DNA of 64,000 nt from Paraburkholderia piptadeniae (GTDB taxonomy: Bacteria; Pseudomonadota; Gammaproteobacteria; Burkholderiales; Burkholderiaceae): positions 1 to 64,000 of the forward strand of contig NZ_CYGY02000034.1 in the NCBI RefSeq assembly GCF_900007165.1, in the 5' to 3' direction. Numbering within the stretch: the stretch's first letter is position 1; each line of letters begins with the position of its first letter. Below are positions 10,628 through 18,576 of the stretch, in pieces. Made by a program: the position numbers and the translations under genes. Under the pieces are notes generated by a model. The model searched no databases and was not told the origin of the DNA. It worked only from the letters and a program-made list of their open reading frames with translations.

Positions 10628-10657
10628 AAACGGCCGCTCATTGCTGAGCGGCCGTTT
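10628..10657. terminator. Bidirectional rho-independent terminator between tsaD and folE2
   Basis: A perfect 13-bp stem, AAACGGCCGCTCA with TGAGCGGCCGTTT, encloses the tetraloop TTGC. A and T runs on the outer flanks serve both strands. It separates convergent genes tsaD (+) and folE2 (-). Confidence 0.9.
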
Positions 10658-10681
10658 GTCTGTCGAAGGCAGTGAAAGCGG

Positions 10682-11488
10682 TCAGGACGTGCGCTTGTCG
10701 TTCTCGATCACGGCATAGGCGCTGTGATTGTGGATCGACTCGAAGTTCTCCGCTTCGAGCACATACGCGATGATCCGCCGATCCGCGTTCAGACGTGTTG
10801 CGACATCACGCACCAGGTCTTCGACGAACTTTGGATTTTCATACGCGCGCTCGGTCACGAACTTCTCGTCGGGCCGCTTGAGCAAGCCCCACAGCTCGCA
10901 CGACGCCTCGTCTTCGGCGATACGGATCAGGTCTTCAACGGGCATGTCGTCGACCAGCTCGGCGTCGATCGTCACGTGCGAGCGCTGGTTGTGCGCGCCG
11001 TACTCCGAGATTTTCTTCGAGCACGGGCACAGGCTCGTCACGGGCACCATCACCTTCAGGAACAGACGCGTCGCGCCGTTGCGCGCATCGGCCGTGAGCG
11101 TCACTTCGTAGTCCAGCAGACTTTGCACGCCCGATACGGGCGCCGTCTTGTTGACGAAGTATGGGAACGACACCTGGATGCGCCCCGCCGGTGCCTCGAG
11201 CTTTTCGAGCATCGACGCGAGCATCGCGCGAAACGCAGACGCATCGAGCGGCGCGTTGTTCTCTTCGAGCAGCGCGACGAAGCGCGACATGTGCGTGCCC
11301 TTCACGTCGGCGGGCAGATGGACATCGAGATTCCACGTGCCGATGGTCGGCTGAACGTTGCCGTCCGGCGTGCGGACCGTCAACGGATGACGCACCGCCT
11401 TCACGCCGACCCGCTGAATCGGAATCTGGCGGGTGTCGAGCGTGCTTTGCACGTCGGGCATCACGAAGGCGGGGTTCATCTGGTTCAT
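10682..11488 (-). CDS. folE2: GTP cyclohydrolase FolE2 (type IB)
   Basis: Converts GTP to 7,8-dihydroneopterin triphosphate, the first step of folate biosynthesis. FolE2 is the zinc-independent alternative to FolE. The 268-residue reading starts at ATG 11488, preceded by GAGGA 6-10 bp upstream. An upstream in-frame extension has no such site. Family hallmarks are VGVKAVRHPLTVRT near the N-terminus, the cysteine region VTSLCPCSKKISEYGAHNQR, and the C-terminal NFESIHNHSAYA. It lies downstream of dxs on the same strand but is separated by a hairpin at 11542-11561, so it is probably transcribed separately or by partial read-through. Confidence 0.95.
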   Translation of the reverse strand: MNQMNPAFVMPDVQSTLDTRQIPIQRVGVKAVRHPLTVRTPDGNVQPTIGTWNLDVHLPADVKGTHMSRFVALLEENNAPLDASAFRAMLASMLEKLEAPAGRIQVSFPYFVNKTAPVSGVQSLLDYEVTLTADARNGATRLFLKVMVPVTSLCPCSKKISEYGAHNQRSHVTIDAELVDDMPVEDLIRIAEDEASCELWGLLKRPDEKFVTERAYENPKFVEDLVRDVATRLNADRRIIAYVLEAENFESIHNHSAYAVIENDKRTS

Positions 11489-11541
11489 GTTCTTGTCCTC
11501 AACTGACAGCTGACAGCGCGAATCGACGCGCAAAATGACAA

Positions 11542-11561
11542 CCGCCGGCTTGCGCCGGCGG
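11542..11561 (-). terminator. Hairpin downstream of dxs
   Basis: CCGCCGGC and GCCGGCGG form a perfect 8-bp stem with a TTGC/GCAA loop, followed on the minus strand by a short T-rich stretch (TTGTCATTTT). It sits between dxs and folE2 and is a moderate terminator candidate. Confidence 0.55.
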
Positions 11562-11641
11562 AGCCCAGCGGGCACGCGACCCGCCGATTCATATTGGAGT
11601 AGATGCAACGAGCCGCTTATTCGTTCCGGCGGCCCGCCATG

Positions 11642-13540
11642 TTAAGCGACGCGTTTCACCGACTTGCCGCTTGCGTGCTCCACAAATCGCTCGCGGATGG
11701 ACTTCGCGATACCCGCGGCGTCGAGGCCGCACGACGCGAGCAGCTTGGCCGGATCTCCGTGATCGATGAAGCGATCGGGAAGCCCCAATTGTAGTACGGG
11801 CCGGATAACCCCACTCTCCACCATGGCTTCCACGCACGCGGAGCCCGCGCCGCCCATGACACAGCCCTCTTCGACCGTGACGATCGCGTCGTGGCTTTCG
11901 GCCAGCTCGCGCACGAGGTCGGCGTCGAGCGGCTTCACGAAGCGCATGTTCGCGACCGTCGCGTCGAGCTGCTCCGCGGCTGCCAGCGCCGGCGCGACCA
12001 TCGTGCCGAACGCGAGAATCGCGATGCGCTTGCCGGCCGGCTGCGACGTCTCGCGGCGCACTTCGCCCTTGCCGAGCGGAATCGCGGCCATCTGCTTGAC
12101 CGTCGCGACGCCCGTGCCCGCGCCGCGCGGATAACGCACGGCCGTCGGGTTCGGCTGCTGAAGCGCTGTGTACAGCATCTGACGGCATTCGTTCTCGTCC
12201 GACGCCGCCATCACCGTCATGTTCGGGATGCAGCGCAGGAACGCGAGGTCGTAGGCGCCCGCGTGCGTCGCGCCGTCCGCGCCGACGAGGCCCGCGCGAT
12301 CGATTGCGAACACAACGGGAAGATTCTGCAGCGCGACGTCGTGGATCAGCTGGTCATACGCGCGTTGCAGGAACGTCGAGTAGATCGCGACGACGGGCTT
12401 GAGTCCTTCCGTCGCGAGACCGCCTGCGAACGTCACCGCGTGCTGCTCGGCAATGCCGACGTCGTAGTAGCGATCCGGGAAGCGCTTCTCGAACTCGACC
12501 ATGCCCGAGCCTTCGCGCATCGCGGGCGTGATGCCGACCACGCGCGAATCGAGCTCCGCCGCGTCGCACAGCCATTCGCCGAAGACCTGCGTATAGGTCT
12601 TTTTGGCGGGCGTCGTCGACGGCTTGATGCCTTCGGCCGGATTGAACTTGCCGGGGCCGTGGTACAGCACGGGATCGGCCTCGGCGAGCTTGTAGCCCTG
12701 GCCTTTCTTCGTCACGACGTGCAGGAACTGCGGGCCGCGCAGTTCCTTGATGTTCAGCAGCGTCGGGATCAGCGAATCGAGATCGTGGCCGTCGATCGGC
12801 CCGATGTAGTTGAAGCCGAACTCTTCGAAGAGCGTGGCCGGGACGATCATGCCCTTCGCGTGCTCTTCGAGCTTGCGTGCGAGGTCAAGCACGGGCGGCG
12901 CATGGCGCAGCACGCGTTCGACACCCGCGCGCGCGGCAGCGTAGAAACGGCCCGACATCAGGCGCGCGAGATGGCGATTCAGCGCGCCCACGGGCGGCGA
13001 GATCGACATGTCGTTGTCGTTGAGGATGACGAGCAGCGGCACGTCGTCTTCGACGCCGGCGTTGTTCATCGCTTCGAAGGCCATGCCCGCCGTCATCGCG
13101 CCGTCGCCGATCACGGCGATCGCGAAGCGGTCTTCGCCGCGCAGCTTGCTGCCGATCGCCATGCCGAGCGCCGCCGAAATCGACGTGCTCGAATGCGCGG
13201 TGCCGAACGTGTCGTACGGCGACTCGTCGCGGCGCGGGAAGCCCGAGATGCCGCCGAGCTGGCGCAGCGTCGACATCTGGTCGCGGCGGCCCGTGAGGAT
13301 CTTGTGAGGATAGGTCTGATGACCCACATCCCAGACGATGCGGTCGCGCGGCGTGTCGAACACGTAGTGCAGCGCGATTGTCAGTTCGACCGTACCGAGG
13401 TTGGACGACAGGTGGCCGCCCGTCTGCGATACGCTGTCGAGTACGAAGGCACGCAACTCGTCGGCAAGCGGTTGCAACTGGCGGCGATCGAGGCGGCGCA
13501 GGTCCGCGGGGTCGTCAATGGTTTTCAGCAAGTCGTACAT
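11642..13540 (-). CDS. dxs: 1-deoxy-D-xylulose-5-phosphate synthase
   Basis: Thiamine-diphosphate enzyme that condenses pyruvate and glyceraldehyde 3-phosphate, the entry step of the MEP isoprenoid pathway. The 632-residue protein starts at ATG 13540 (MYDLLKTIDDPADLRRL), which matches family starts better than the upstream in-frame Met. Visible motifs are HLSSNLGTVELTIALHYVF, the TPP-binding GDGAMTAGMAFEAMNNAG, and the transketolase central part IAEQHAVTFAGGLA. It lies downstream of ispA on the same strand, so the cell makes DXP and uses the FPP synthase in one operon. Confidence 0.97.
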   Translation of the reverse strand: MYDLLKTIDDPADLRRLDRRQLQPLADELRAFVLDSVSQTGGHLSSNLGTVELTIALHYVFDTPRDRIVWDVGHQTYPHKILTGRRDQMSTLRQLGGISGFPRRDESPYDTFGTAHSSTSISAALGMAIGSKLRGEDRFAIAVIGDGAMTAGMAFEAMNNAGVEDDVPLLVILNDNDMSISPPVGALNRHLARLMSGRFYAAARAGVERVLRHAPPVLDLARKLEEHAKGMIVPATLFEEFGFNYIGPIDGHDLDSLIPTLLNIKELRGPQFLHVVTKKGQGYKLAEADPVLYHGPGKFNPAEGIKPSTTPAKKTYTQVFGEWLCDAAELDSRVVGITPAMREGSGMVEFEKRFPDRYYDVGIAEQHAVTFAGGLATEGLKPVVAIYSTFLQRAYDQLIHDVALQNLPVVFAIDRAGLVGADGATHAGAYDLAFLRCIPNMTVMAASDENECRQMLYTALQQPNPTAVRYPRGAGTGVATVKQMAAIPLGKGEVRRETSQPAGKRIAILAFGTMVAPALAAAEQLDATVANMRFVKPLDADLVRELAESHDAIVTVEEGCVMGGAGSACVEAMVESGVIRPVLQLGLPDRFIDHGDPAKLLASCGLDAAGIAKSIRERFVEHASGKSVKRVA

Positions 13541-13635
13541 CGTCGTTCCATTGTAGGAAAACTTACGCGCCCGCACTTCGTTCGCGCACACCCCAGAGTC
13601 TTGTGCGGGCGGCGGGCTTTCGCGTTACAGCCACT

Positions 13636-14517
13636 TCAGCTGACCCGGTTCACCACGAGATCAGCCAGCTCGGCGAGCCGCTGCGCGCGGGCGCCAAAGG
13701 GGGCAAGCGCATCGTGCGCGTCGCTGCGCAGTTGCGCGGCCAGCGCGCGCGACGCGTCGAGCCCGATGATCGACACATAGGTCGGCTTGCCGTCCTTTGC
13801 GTCCTTGCCGGCCGTCTTGCCGAGCGTCGCGGAATCGGTCGTGACGTCGAGAATGTCGTCGACAACCTGAAACGCAAGGCCGACGGCGGCCGAATAGGCG
13901 TCGAGCGCCTGCAGCGTCTTCGCATCGGGCGTTCCACCCGTCAGCGCACCCATCCGGACGGCCGCGCGCAGCAGCGCGCCCGTCTTCAGGCGGTGCATCG
14001 TTTCGAGCTGCGGACGCGTCAGCGTCTGTCCGACGCTCGCGAGATCGATCGCCTGGCCGCCCGCCATGCCGACCGAGCCGCTCGCGAGCGCCAGTTCGCG
14101 CACCAGCGCGGCCTGCTGCGCGGGCGCGAGCACATCGGACGTCAGCGCGACGAAAGCTTGCGACTGCAGTGCGTCTCCGACGAGCAGCGCCGTCGCTTCG
14201 TCATACTTGACGTGCACGGTGGGCTTGCCACGGCGCAGTTCGTCGTCGTCCATGCAGGGCATGTCGTCGTGAACGAGCGAATAGACGTGGATCATTTCCA
14301 GCGCCGCCGACGCCGCTTCGAGGCACTCGGCCTTCGCGTCCGTCAGCTCGCCCGCCGCGTGGCACAGCAGCGGGCGCACCCGCTTGCCGCCGCCCAGCAC
14401 GGCGTAGCGCATCGCTTCATGCAGCTTTGCGGGCTCCGTCGACGTCGCCGGCAAGTAGTGTTCGAGTGCGCTCTCTACGCGGTCCAGCACCGAGCGCATC
14501 CATTGTTCGAATGTCAT
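13636..14517 (-). CDS. ispA: Farnesyl diphosphate synthase (geranyltranstransferase)
   Basis: Condenses IPP with DMAPP and GPP to farnesyl diphosphate for quinones and undecaprenyl lipids. The 293-residue protein begins MTFEQWMRSVLDRV and carries the first aspartate-rich motif DDMPCMDDDELRRG and the second motif VVDDILDVT. The KRVRPLL segment binds diphosphate. Its ATG overlaps the xseB TGA stop (ATGA at 14514-14517), which indicates translational coupling. The next gene, dxs, is about 95 bp downstream. Confidence 0.96.
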   Translation of the reverse strand: MTFEQWMRSVLDRVESALEHYLPATSTEPAKLHEAMRYAVLGGGKRVRPLLCHAAGELTDAKAECLEAASAALEMIHVYSLVHDDMPCMDDDELRRGKPTVHVKYDEATALLVGDALQSQAFVALTSDVLAPAQQAALVRELALASGSVGMAGGQAIDLASVGQTLTRPQLETMHRLKTGALLRAAVRMGALTGGTPDAKTLQALDAYSAAVGLAFQVVDDILDVTTDSATLGKTAGKDAKDGKPTYVSIIGLDASRALAAQLRSDAHDALAPFGARAQRLAELADLVVNRVS

Positions 14518-14831
14518 AGATCGTCTCCGCTGTCGGCAGCGGTTGTACCTGCTGTGTTCACGGGAAGCGGCTTGAGCGTCTCGCCATCCAGGACGCGTAC
14601 CTGCTGCTCCACCTTTTCGAGCTGCTGCTGGCAGAATGCCACGAGCGCGGCGCCGCGCCGATACGCTGCCAACGACTCTTCGAGGTTGAGGGTGCCGCCT
14701 TCCATCCGCCCGACGAGTCCTTCCAGCTCCGCCAGCGCCGACTCGTAGCTCTCGGGCAGCGGGGTCTGGTCGGAACCTTCGGCGCTGGCGGGGGACAAAC
14801 CCGTCGTCTCGGTCGATGCGGTCTTCGCCAT
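14514..14831 (-). CDS. xseB: Exodeoxyribonuclease VII small subunit
   Basis: Small helical subunit of ExoVII, which with XseA degrades single-stranded DNA. The 105-residue protein shows the family core SYESALAELEGLVGRMEGG followed by LEESLAAYRRGAALVAFC and KVEQQVRVLDG. The start is ATG 14831 (MAKTAS). A TTG four codons upstream is less likely. The xseB-ispA-dxs order with a 4-bp overlap to ispA is conserved in many proteobacteria. The partner gene xseA is not in the window. Confidence 0.93.
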   Translation of the reverse strand: MAKTASTETTGLSPASAEGSDQTPLPESYESALAELEGLVGRMEGGTLNLEESLAAYRRGAALVAFCQQQLEKVEQQVRVLDGETLKPLPVNTAGTTAADSGDDL

Positions 14832-15040
14832 GAATCGTCGCAAAATTAAAACAAGTCGGACATTCTACGGCAAAAGGAACCTTCTCGACCTGTAAGCGCA
14901 CCAATCGGGGCAGGCGCGGCGCTTGCACAACACTTCCGGCAACAGAAAAGAATCCAGCGTTTTCCGCCAGAAATCGCGAACTTCGGCGACATTTTTAACC
15001 CAAATCAGGTACTTAAGCGCCCCAAGGAGGGGGAAACAGG

Positions 15041-15046
15041 TATAAT
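15041..15046 (+). promoter_or_regulatory. Probable -10 element for the Rieske oxygenase gene
   Basis: TATAAT lies 71 bp upstream of the ATG at 15118, in the divergent gap after xseB. No clear -35 hexamer is visible at 16-18 bp, so this is a single-element prediction. Confidence 0.35.
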
Positions 15047-15117
15047 CGCGGGCTCCCTAAATCGAATCTTCGATGGTTGGGTTGTTCACTGCTTTCACGT
15101 CTTCATCGGGAGTGGGA

Positions 15118-16224
15118 ATGTCCAATCTGAGCAATGCATTGCAGCTGAAGGCTATCCACAGCCAGCTGCCAGTCACGGCTTACTTTGACCAGGCGCTTCA
15201 CCAGCGCGAACTCGAAATCCTTTTCAAGAAAGGTCCTCGCTACGTCGGGCACGAACTCATGGTTCCCGAAGCGGGAAACTATTTTGCCCTGCCCAGCGAA
15301 AGCGAGGGACGCGTGCTCGTTCGCAACCAGCAGTCGCAAATCGAACTGCTGTCGAACGTGTGCCGCCACCGTCAGGCGATCATGCTGAACGGCCGCGGGC
15401 AGACGGAGAACATCGTCTGCCCCCTGCATCGCTGGACGTACGATCTGAACGGCCAGCTGCTCGGCGCGCCGCATTTCGCCGACAACCCCTGCCTCAACCT
15501 CGGGGCCACCTCGCTGCAAAGCTGGAACGGCCTGCTGTTCGAGTCACAGGGTCGCGACGTCGCGAAAGATCTCGCGCGTCTCGGCACGGCGAAACACTTC
15601 GACTTCGCCGACTACATGTTCGACCACGTCGAAGTGCACGAGTGCAACTACAACTGGAAGACCTTCATCGAGGTCTATCTGGAGGACTATCACGTCGTGC
15701 CGTTCCATCCGGGCCTCGGCAGCTTCGTCAACTGCGACGACCTGAAGTGGGAGTTCGGCGAGTGGTACAGCGTGCAGACGGTCGGCGTGCACAACGAGCT
15801 CGCGCGTCCGGGCAGCCCGACGTACCGAAAGTGGCACGACGAAGTGCTGCGTTATCGCGAAGGCAAGATGCCGGAATTCGGCGCGATCTGGATGGTGTAC
15901 TACCCGGGCATCATGATCGAGTGGTATCCGCATGTGCTCGTCGTATCGTGGCTGATTCCGCGCGGTCCGCAGCAGACGACCAACATCGTCGAGTTCTATT
16001 ACCCTGAGGAAATCGCGCTGTTCGAGCGTGACTTCGTCGAGGCGGAGCGCGCCGCGTACATGGAGACGGCGCGCGAAGACGACGAGATCGCCGAGCGCAT
16101 GGACGCCGGCCGCCGCGCGCTGCTGGAGCGCGGCGAATCGCAGGTCGGTCCGTATCAGAGCCCAATGGAAGACGGCATGCAGCACTTCCACGAGTTCTTG
16201 CGGCGTCAGCTCGGCACGGTCTGA
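15118..16224 (+). CDS. Rieske-type aromatic ring-hydroxylating oxygenase, alpha subunit-like
   Basis: Non-heme iron oxygenase of 368 residues. The Rieske [2Fe-2S] ligands are CRHR and, 18 residues later, CPLH (within ENIVCPLHRW). The mononuclear iron site is EDYHVVPFHPG, which supplies the two histidines. The start at ATG 15118 follows GGGAGTGGG. No ferredoxin, reductase or beta-subunit gene is nearby and it is followed by a strong terminator, so it appears monocistronic. The substrate cannot be told from sequence: stand-alone Rieske oxygenases act on aromatics, sterols, choline-like amines and others. Confidence 0.88.
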   Translation: MSNLSNALQLKAIHSQLPVTAYFDQALHQRELEILFKKGPRYVGHELMVPEAGNYFALPSESEGRVLVRNQQSQIELLSNVCRHRQAIMLNGRGQTENIVCPLHRWTYDLNGQLLGAPHFADNPCLNLGATSLQSWNGLLFESQGRDVAKDLARLGTAKHFDFADYMFDHVEVHECNYNWKTFIEVYLEDYHVVPFHPGLGSFVNCDDLKWEFGEWYSVQTVGVHNELARPGSPTYRKWHDEVLRYREGKMPEFGAIWMVYYPGIMIEWYPHVLVVSWLIPRGPQQTTNIVEFYYPEEIALFERDFVEAERAAYMETAREDDEIAERMDAGRRALLERGESQVGPYQSPMEDGMQHFHEFLRRQLGTV

Positions 16225-16253
16225 GCATTCGTCGGACGGCTATCGGCAAAGGA

Positions 16254-16280
16254 AGACGGGCTTCGGCCCGTCTTTTTTTG
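16254..16280 (+). terminator. Rho-independent terminator
   Basis: GACGGGC-TTCG-GCCCGTC forms a perfect stem with a UUCG-type loop and is followed by seven T residues. It ends the Rieske oxygenase transcript about 30 bp after the stop codon. Confidence 0.92.
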
Positions 16281-16334
16281 TTTAGACTACCAATATCGTT
16301 CGGCGCTGCCGAAGCCAGTCTCTCAGGAGCCGTC

Positions 16335-17204
16335 ATGCCACACACTCACTACACCACGCTGATCTCCGCCGATAATCTCGCTGAACGTCTGGCTGCTGCG
16401 CCGGGCAGCGTCTTCATCGCCGATTGCCGCTTCGATCTCGCCGACACCGACGCCGGCGAGAAGGGCTACGCGGCGGGCCATCTGCCGCACGCGCACTATC
16501 TGCACCTCGACCGCGATCTGTCTGGCTCGAAGACGGGCACCAACGGGCGTCACCCGTTGCCCGATCGTCAGAAGCTCGTCGACCGTCTCGCCGAGCTCGG
16601 CCTCAAGCAAGGCCAACAGGTGGTCGCCTATGACGAACAGGGCGGCATGTACGCCGCGCGTCTGTGGTGGCTGCTGCGCTGGCTGGGTCACGATTCCGCC
16701 GCGCTGCTCGACGGCGGACTTCAGGCCTGGCAAGCGGCCGGTCAGCCATTGACGCAGGACGCGCCGCCCAAAGTCACGGGCGACTTCAAGGCGGGCGCCC
16801 CGCTTGCCGTGACCGTCGACGCGCAGGCTGTCGAGCGCAACCTTGGCACGCATGAGCGCGTGCTGATCGACGCGCGCGCCGCGGACCGTTATCGCGGCGA
16901 GAACGAAACGCTGGATCGCGTCGGCGGCCACATTCCGGGCGCGCGCAACCGCTACTTCAAGGACAACCTGACCGCGGACGGGCGCTTCAAGTCGGCGCAC
17001 ACGCTGCGCGACGAATTCGGCGCCGTCATCCCGGGCGTAGCCGCCGAGCACGTCGTGCTGCAATGCGGCTCTGGCGTCACCGCGTGCCACAACGCGCTCG
17101 CGATGGAGGTTGCCGGACTGCATGGCGCGGCGCTCTATCCGGGATCGTGGAGCGAATGGAGTTCCGATCCGGCGCGGCCGGTGGCGACGGGCGCCAATCC
17201 TTGA
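16335..17204 (+). CDS. sseA: 3-mercaptopyruvate/thiosulfate sulfurtransferase
   Basis: Two-domain rhodanese of 289 residues that transfers sulfane sulfur from 3-mercaptopyruvate or thiosulfate to acceptors such as cyanide or thiols. The C-terminal domain carries the active-site loop LQCGSGVTACHN. The CGSGVTA form is characteristic of mercaptopyruvate sulfurtransferases, while thiosulfate enzymes usually have CRxGxx[R/T]. The N-terminal domain (FIADCRFDLADTDAGEKGY) is the inactive rhodanese fold. ATG 16335 follows CAGGAG at 16325. A hairpin follows the gene. Confidence 0.92.
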   Translation: MPHTHYTTLISADNLAERLAAAPGSVFIADCRFDLADTDAGEKGYAAGHLPHAHYLHLDRDLSGSKTGTNGRHPLPDRQKLVDRLAELGLKQGQQVVAYDEQGGMYAARLWWLLRWLGHDSAALLDGGLQAWQAAGQPLTQDAPPKVTGDFKAGAPLAVTVDAQAVERNLGTHERVLIDARAADRYRGENETLDRVGGHIPGARNRYFKDNLTADGRFKSAHTLRDEFGAVIPGVAAEHVVLQCGSGVTACHNALAMEVAGLHGAALYPGSWSEWSSDPARPVATGANP

Positions 17205-17506
17205 AACGTCGCTAGCTCTTCGCTGATCACGGCGCTTTTGCCGTGGTCAGCCTTGGCGCGTCGCCGGTATCCGCGACGCGCCTGCCTTCGAGCGGCTTCG
17301 TCGAGCGCGGTGCGCCGTGCAGGCGGAAAAAACGAACCCGAAGCCGACCCTGAAGACCTATTGCAAACAACTTTGCCACAGCTGTAAAAGACGGCCGGAC
17401 AGCCCACCGCGACAGCATAAAGCCGATTCGTAGAGGAATCCGACGTTACCGCGATGCGGCCACCGCATGGTCGCGCGAAATCTGCGCGGCCGACGCAACA
17501 GCACAA
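17205..17506. other. sseA-dienelactone hydrolase spacer
   Basis: This 302-bp gap lies between convergent genes. A 12-bp stem (17222-17233 with 17240-17251, GCTGATCACGGC/GCCGTGGTCAGC) without a T-run lies just after sseA and may act as a weak terminator. No gene is supported in the rest. Confidence 0.55.
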
Positions 17507-18379
17507 TCAGCCGACGCCATGCTGCTTGAACCAGGCGAGCGCCCGCTTCCAACCGTCCTCGGCATCGGCCTGCCGGTAACTCGGCCGATAGTCTGCAAAA
17601 AACGCATGCCCCGCGTCGTCATAGACGACGAACTGCGCCCCCCGCCCCGCCTGCGGCCCTTGCGCGATCGCCTGCTTCATCTTCTCCAGCGAGTCTTGGG
17701 GAATGCTCTGGTCCTGCCGTCCATACAGACCTAGAACGGGCACCTGCAGATCGGACACGCGGTCGATCGGATTGGCGGGCGTCATCGGCGTCTGGTCGCC
17801 GGCCACGCGCCCGTACCACGAAACGGCCGCCTTCAGCCGCGGATTGTGTTCCGCGTACAGCCACGCGATGCGCCCGCCCCAGCAGAAGCCGTTGACCCCG
17901 ATCCGGTTCGCGTCGCCACCGTGCTGGCCTGCCCATTTGAACGTCGCGTCGAGGTCGGCGAGCACCTGAGCATCGGGCACCTTGCTCACGACTTCATCGT
18001 TGAGCTGCTGCATCGACGGATACTTCATCGGATCGCCCTGGCGTACGAAGAGATTCGGCGCAACAGCCAGATAGCCCTGCTTCGCGAAGCGCCGGCAAAC
18101 GTCCGCGATATGCTCGTGCACGGCGAAAATCTCATGGATCACGATGATCACGGGCAGATGCGTCTTGCCCTTGGGCTGCGCGCGGTACGCGGGCACCAAC
18201 GTATCGCCCGAGTGGATGCCGACCTCGCCCGCATCGAGCCCTTCGCTATCGGTGTGGATGGTCTGCGCGGACACGGGCAGCACGCACGCCGCAAAGCCGC
18301 TGCCGAGCGCAGCCTTGATGAAGGTACGCCGATCGAAGGGCACGTGGGGAACGAGACTGTCGACTTCTGGCTTCAGCAT
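17507..18379 (-). CDS. Dienelactone hydrolase family protein, Tat-exported
   Basis: Alpha/beta hydrolase of 290 residues. The start at ATG 18379 is preceded by AAGGAG. Residues 15-36 form a twin-arginine signal (RRTFIKAALGSGFAACVLPV, then SA), so the product is likely periplasmic. The catalytic triad is Cys in NGFCWGGRIAW, Asp in YGRQDQSIP and His in DDAGHAFF, the pattern of dienelactone hydrolase (carboxymethylenebutenolidase). No catechol-degradation genes are nearby, so its lactone or ester substrate is unknown. Confidence 0.88.
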   Translation of the reverse strand: MLKPEVDSLVPHVPFDRRTFIKAALGSGFAACVLPVSAQTIHTDSEGLDAGEVGIHSGDTLVPAYRAQPKGKTHLPVIIVIHEIFAVHEHIADVCRRFAKQGYLAVAPNLFVRQGDPMKYPSMQQLNDEVVSKVPDAQVLADLDATFKWAGQHGGDANRIGVNGFCWGGRIAWLYAEHNPRLKAAVSWYGRVAGDQTPMTPANPIDRVSDLQVPVLGLYGRQDQSIPQDSLEKMKQAIAQGPQAGRGAQFVVYDDAGHAFFADYRPSYRQADAEDGWKRALAWFKQHGVG

Positions 18380-18444
18380 GCGGTGCTCCTTGGTGAAAGG
18401 ACAAGGGTGAACGGCAAGGAAGGCAAGCAAAGATCTTGTAGCGA

Positions 18445-18525
18445 ACCGGAGTAGGTGCTCTGCATGGGGCTGGAGTAAGTGCTAAAGCACTAACTCCAGC
18501 CGACAGCTCAAGCGCCAACTCCGGT
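18445..18525. repeat. Nested palindromic repeat element upstream of the dienelactone hydrolase gene
   Basis: Four related 13-14-mers form two nested stems. The outer arms are ACCGGAGTAGGTGC (18445-18458) and GCGCCAACTCCGGT (18512-18525). The inner arms are GGCTGGAGTAAGTGC (18468-18482) and GCACTAACTCCAGCC (18487-18501), around a TAAA loop. There is no T-run, so it is not a canonical terminator. It separates the end of ndh from the start of the next gene on the minus strand. Confidence 0.75.
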
Positions 18526-18576
18526 CGACACAGGATACGCGCAAGTGCATTCCGTTGCAGAAGCATCGACCGGCAA

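Noticed and set aside
14518..14928. Upstream N-terminal extension of ispA
   Set aside because: The extension is the shadow of xseB. The ATG at 14517 overlaps the xseB stop and matches family starts.
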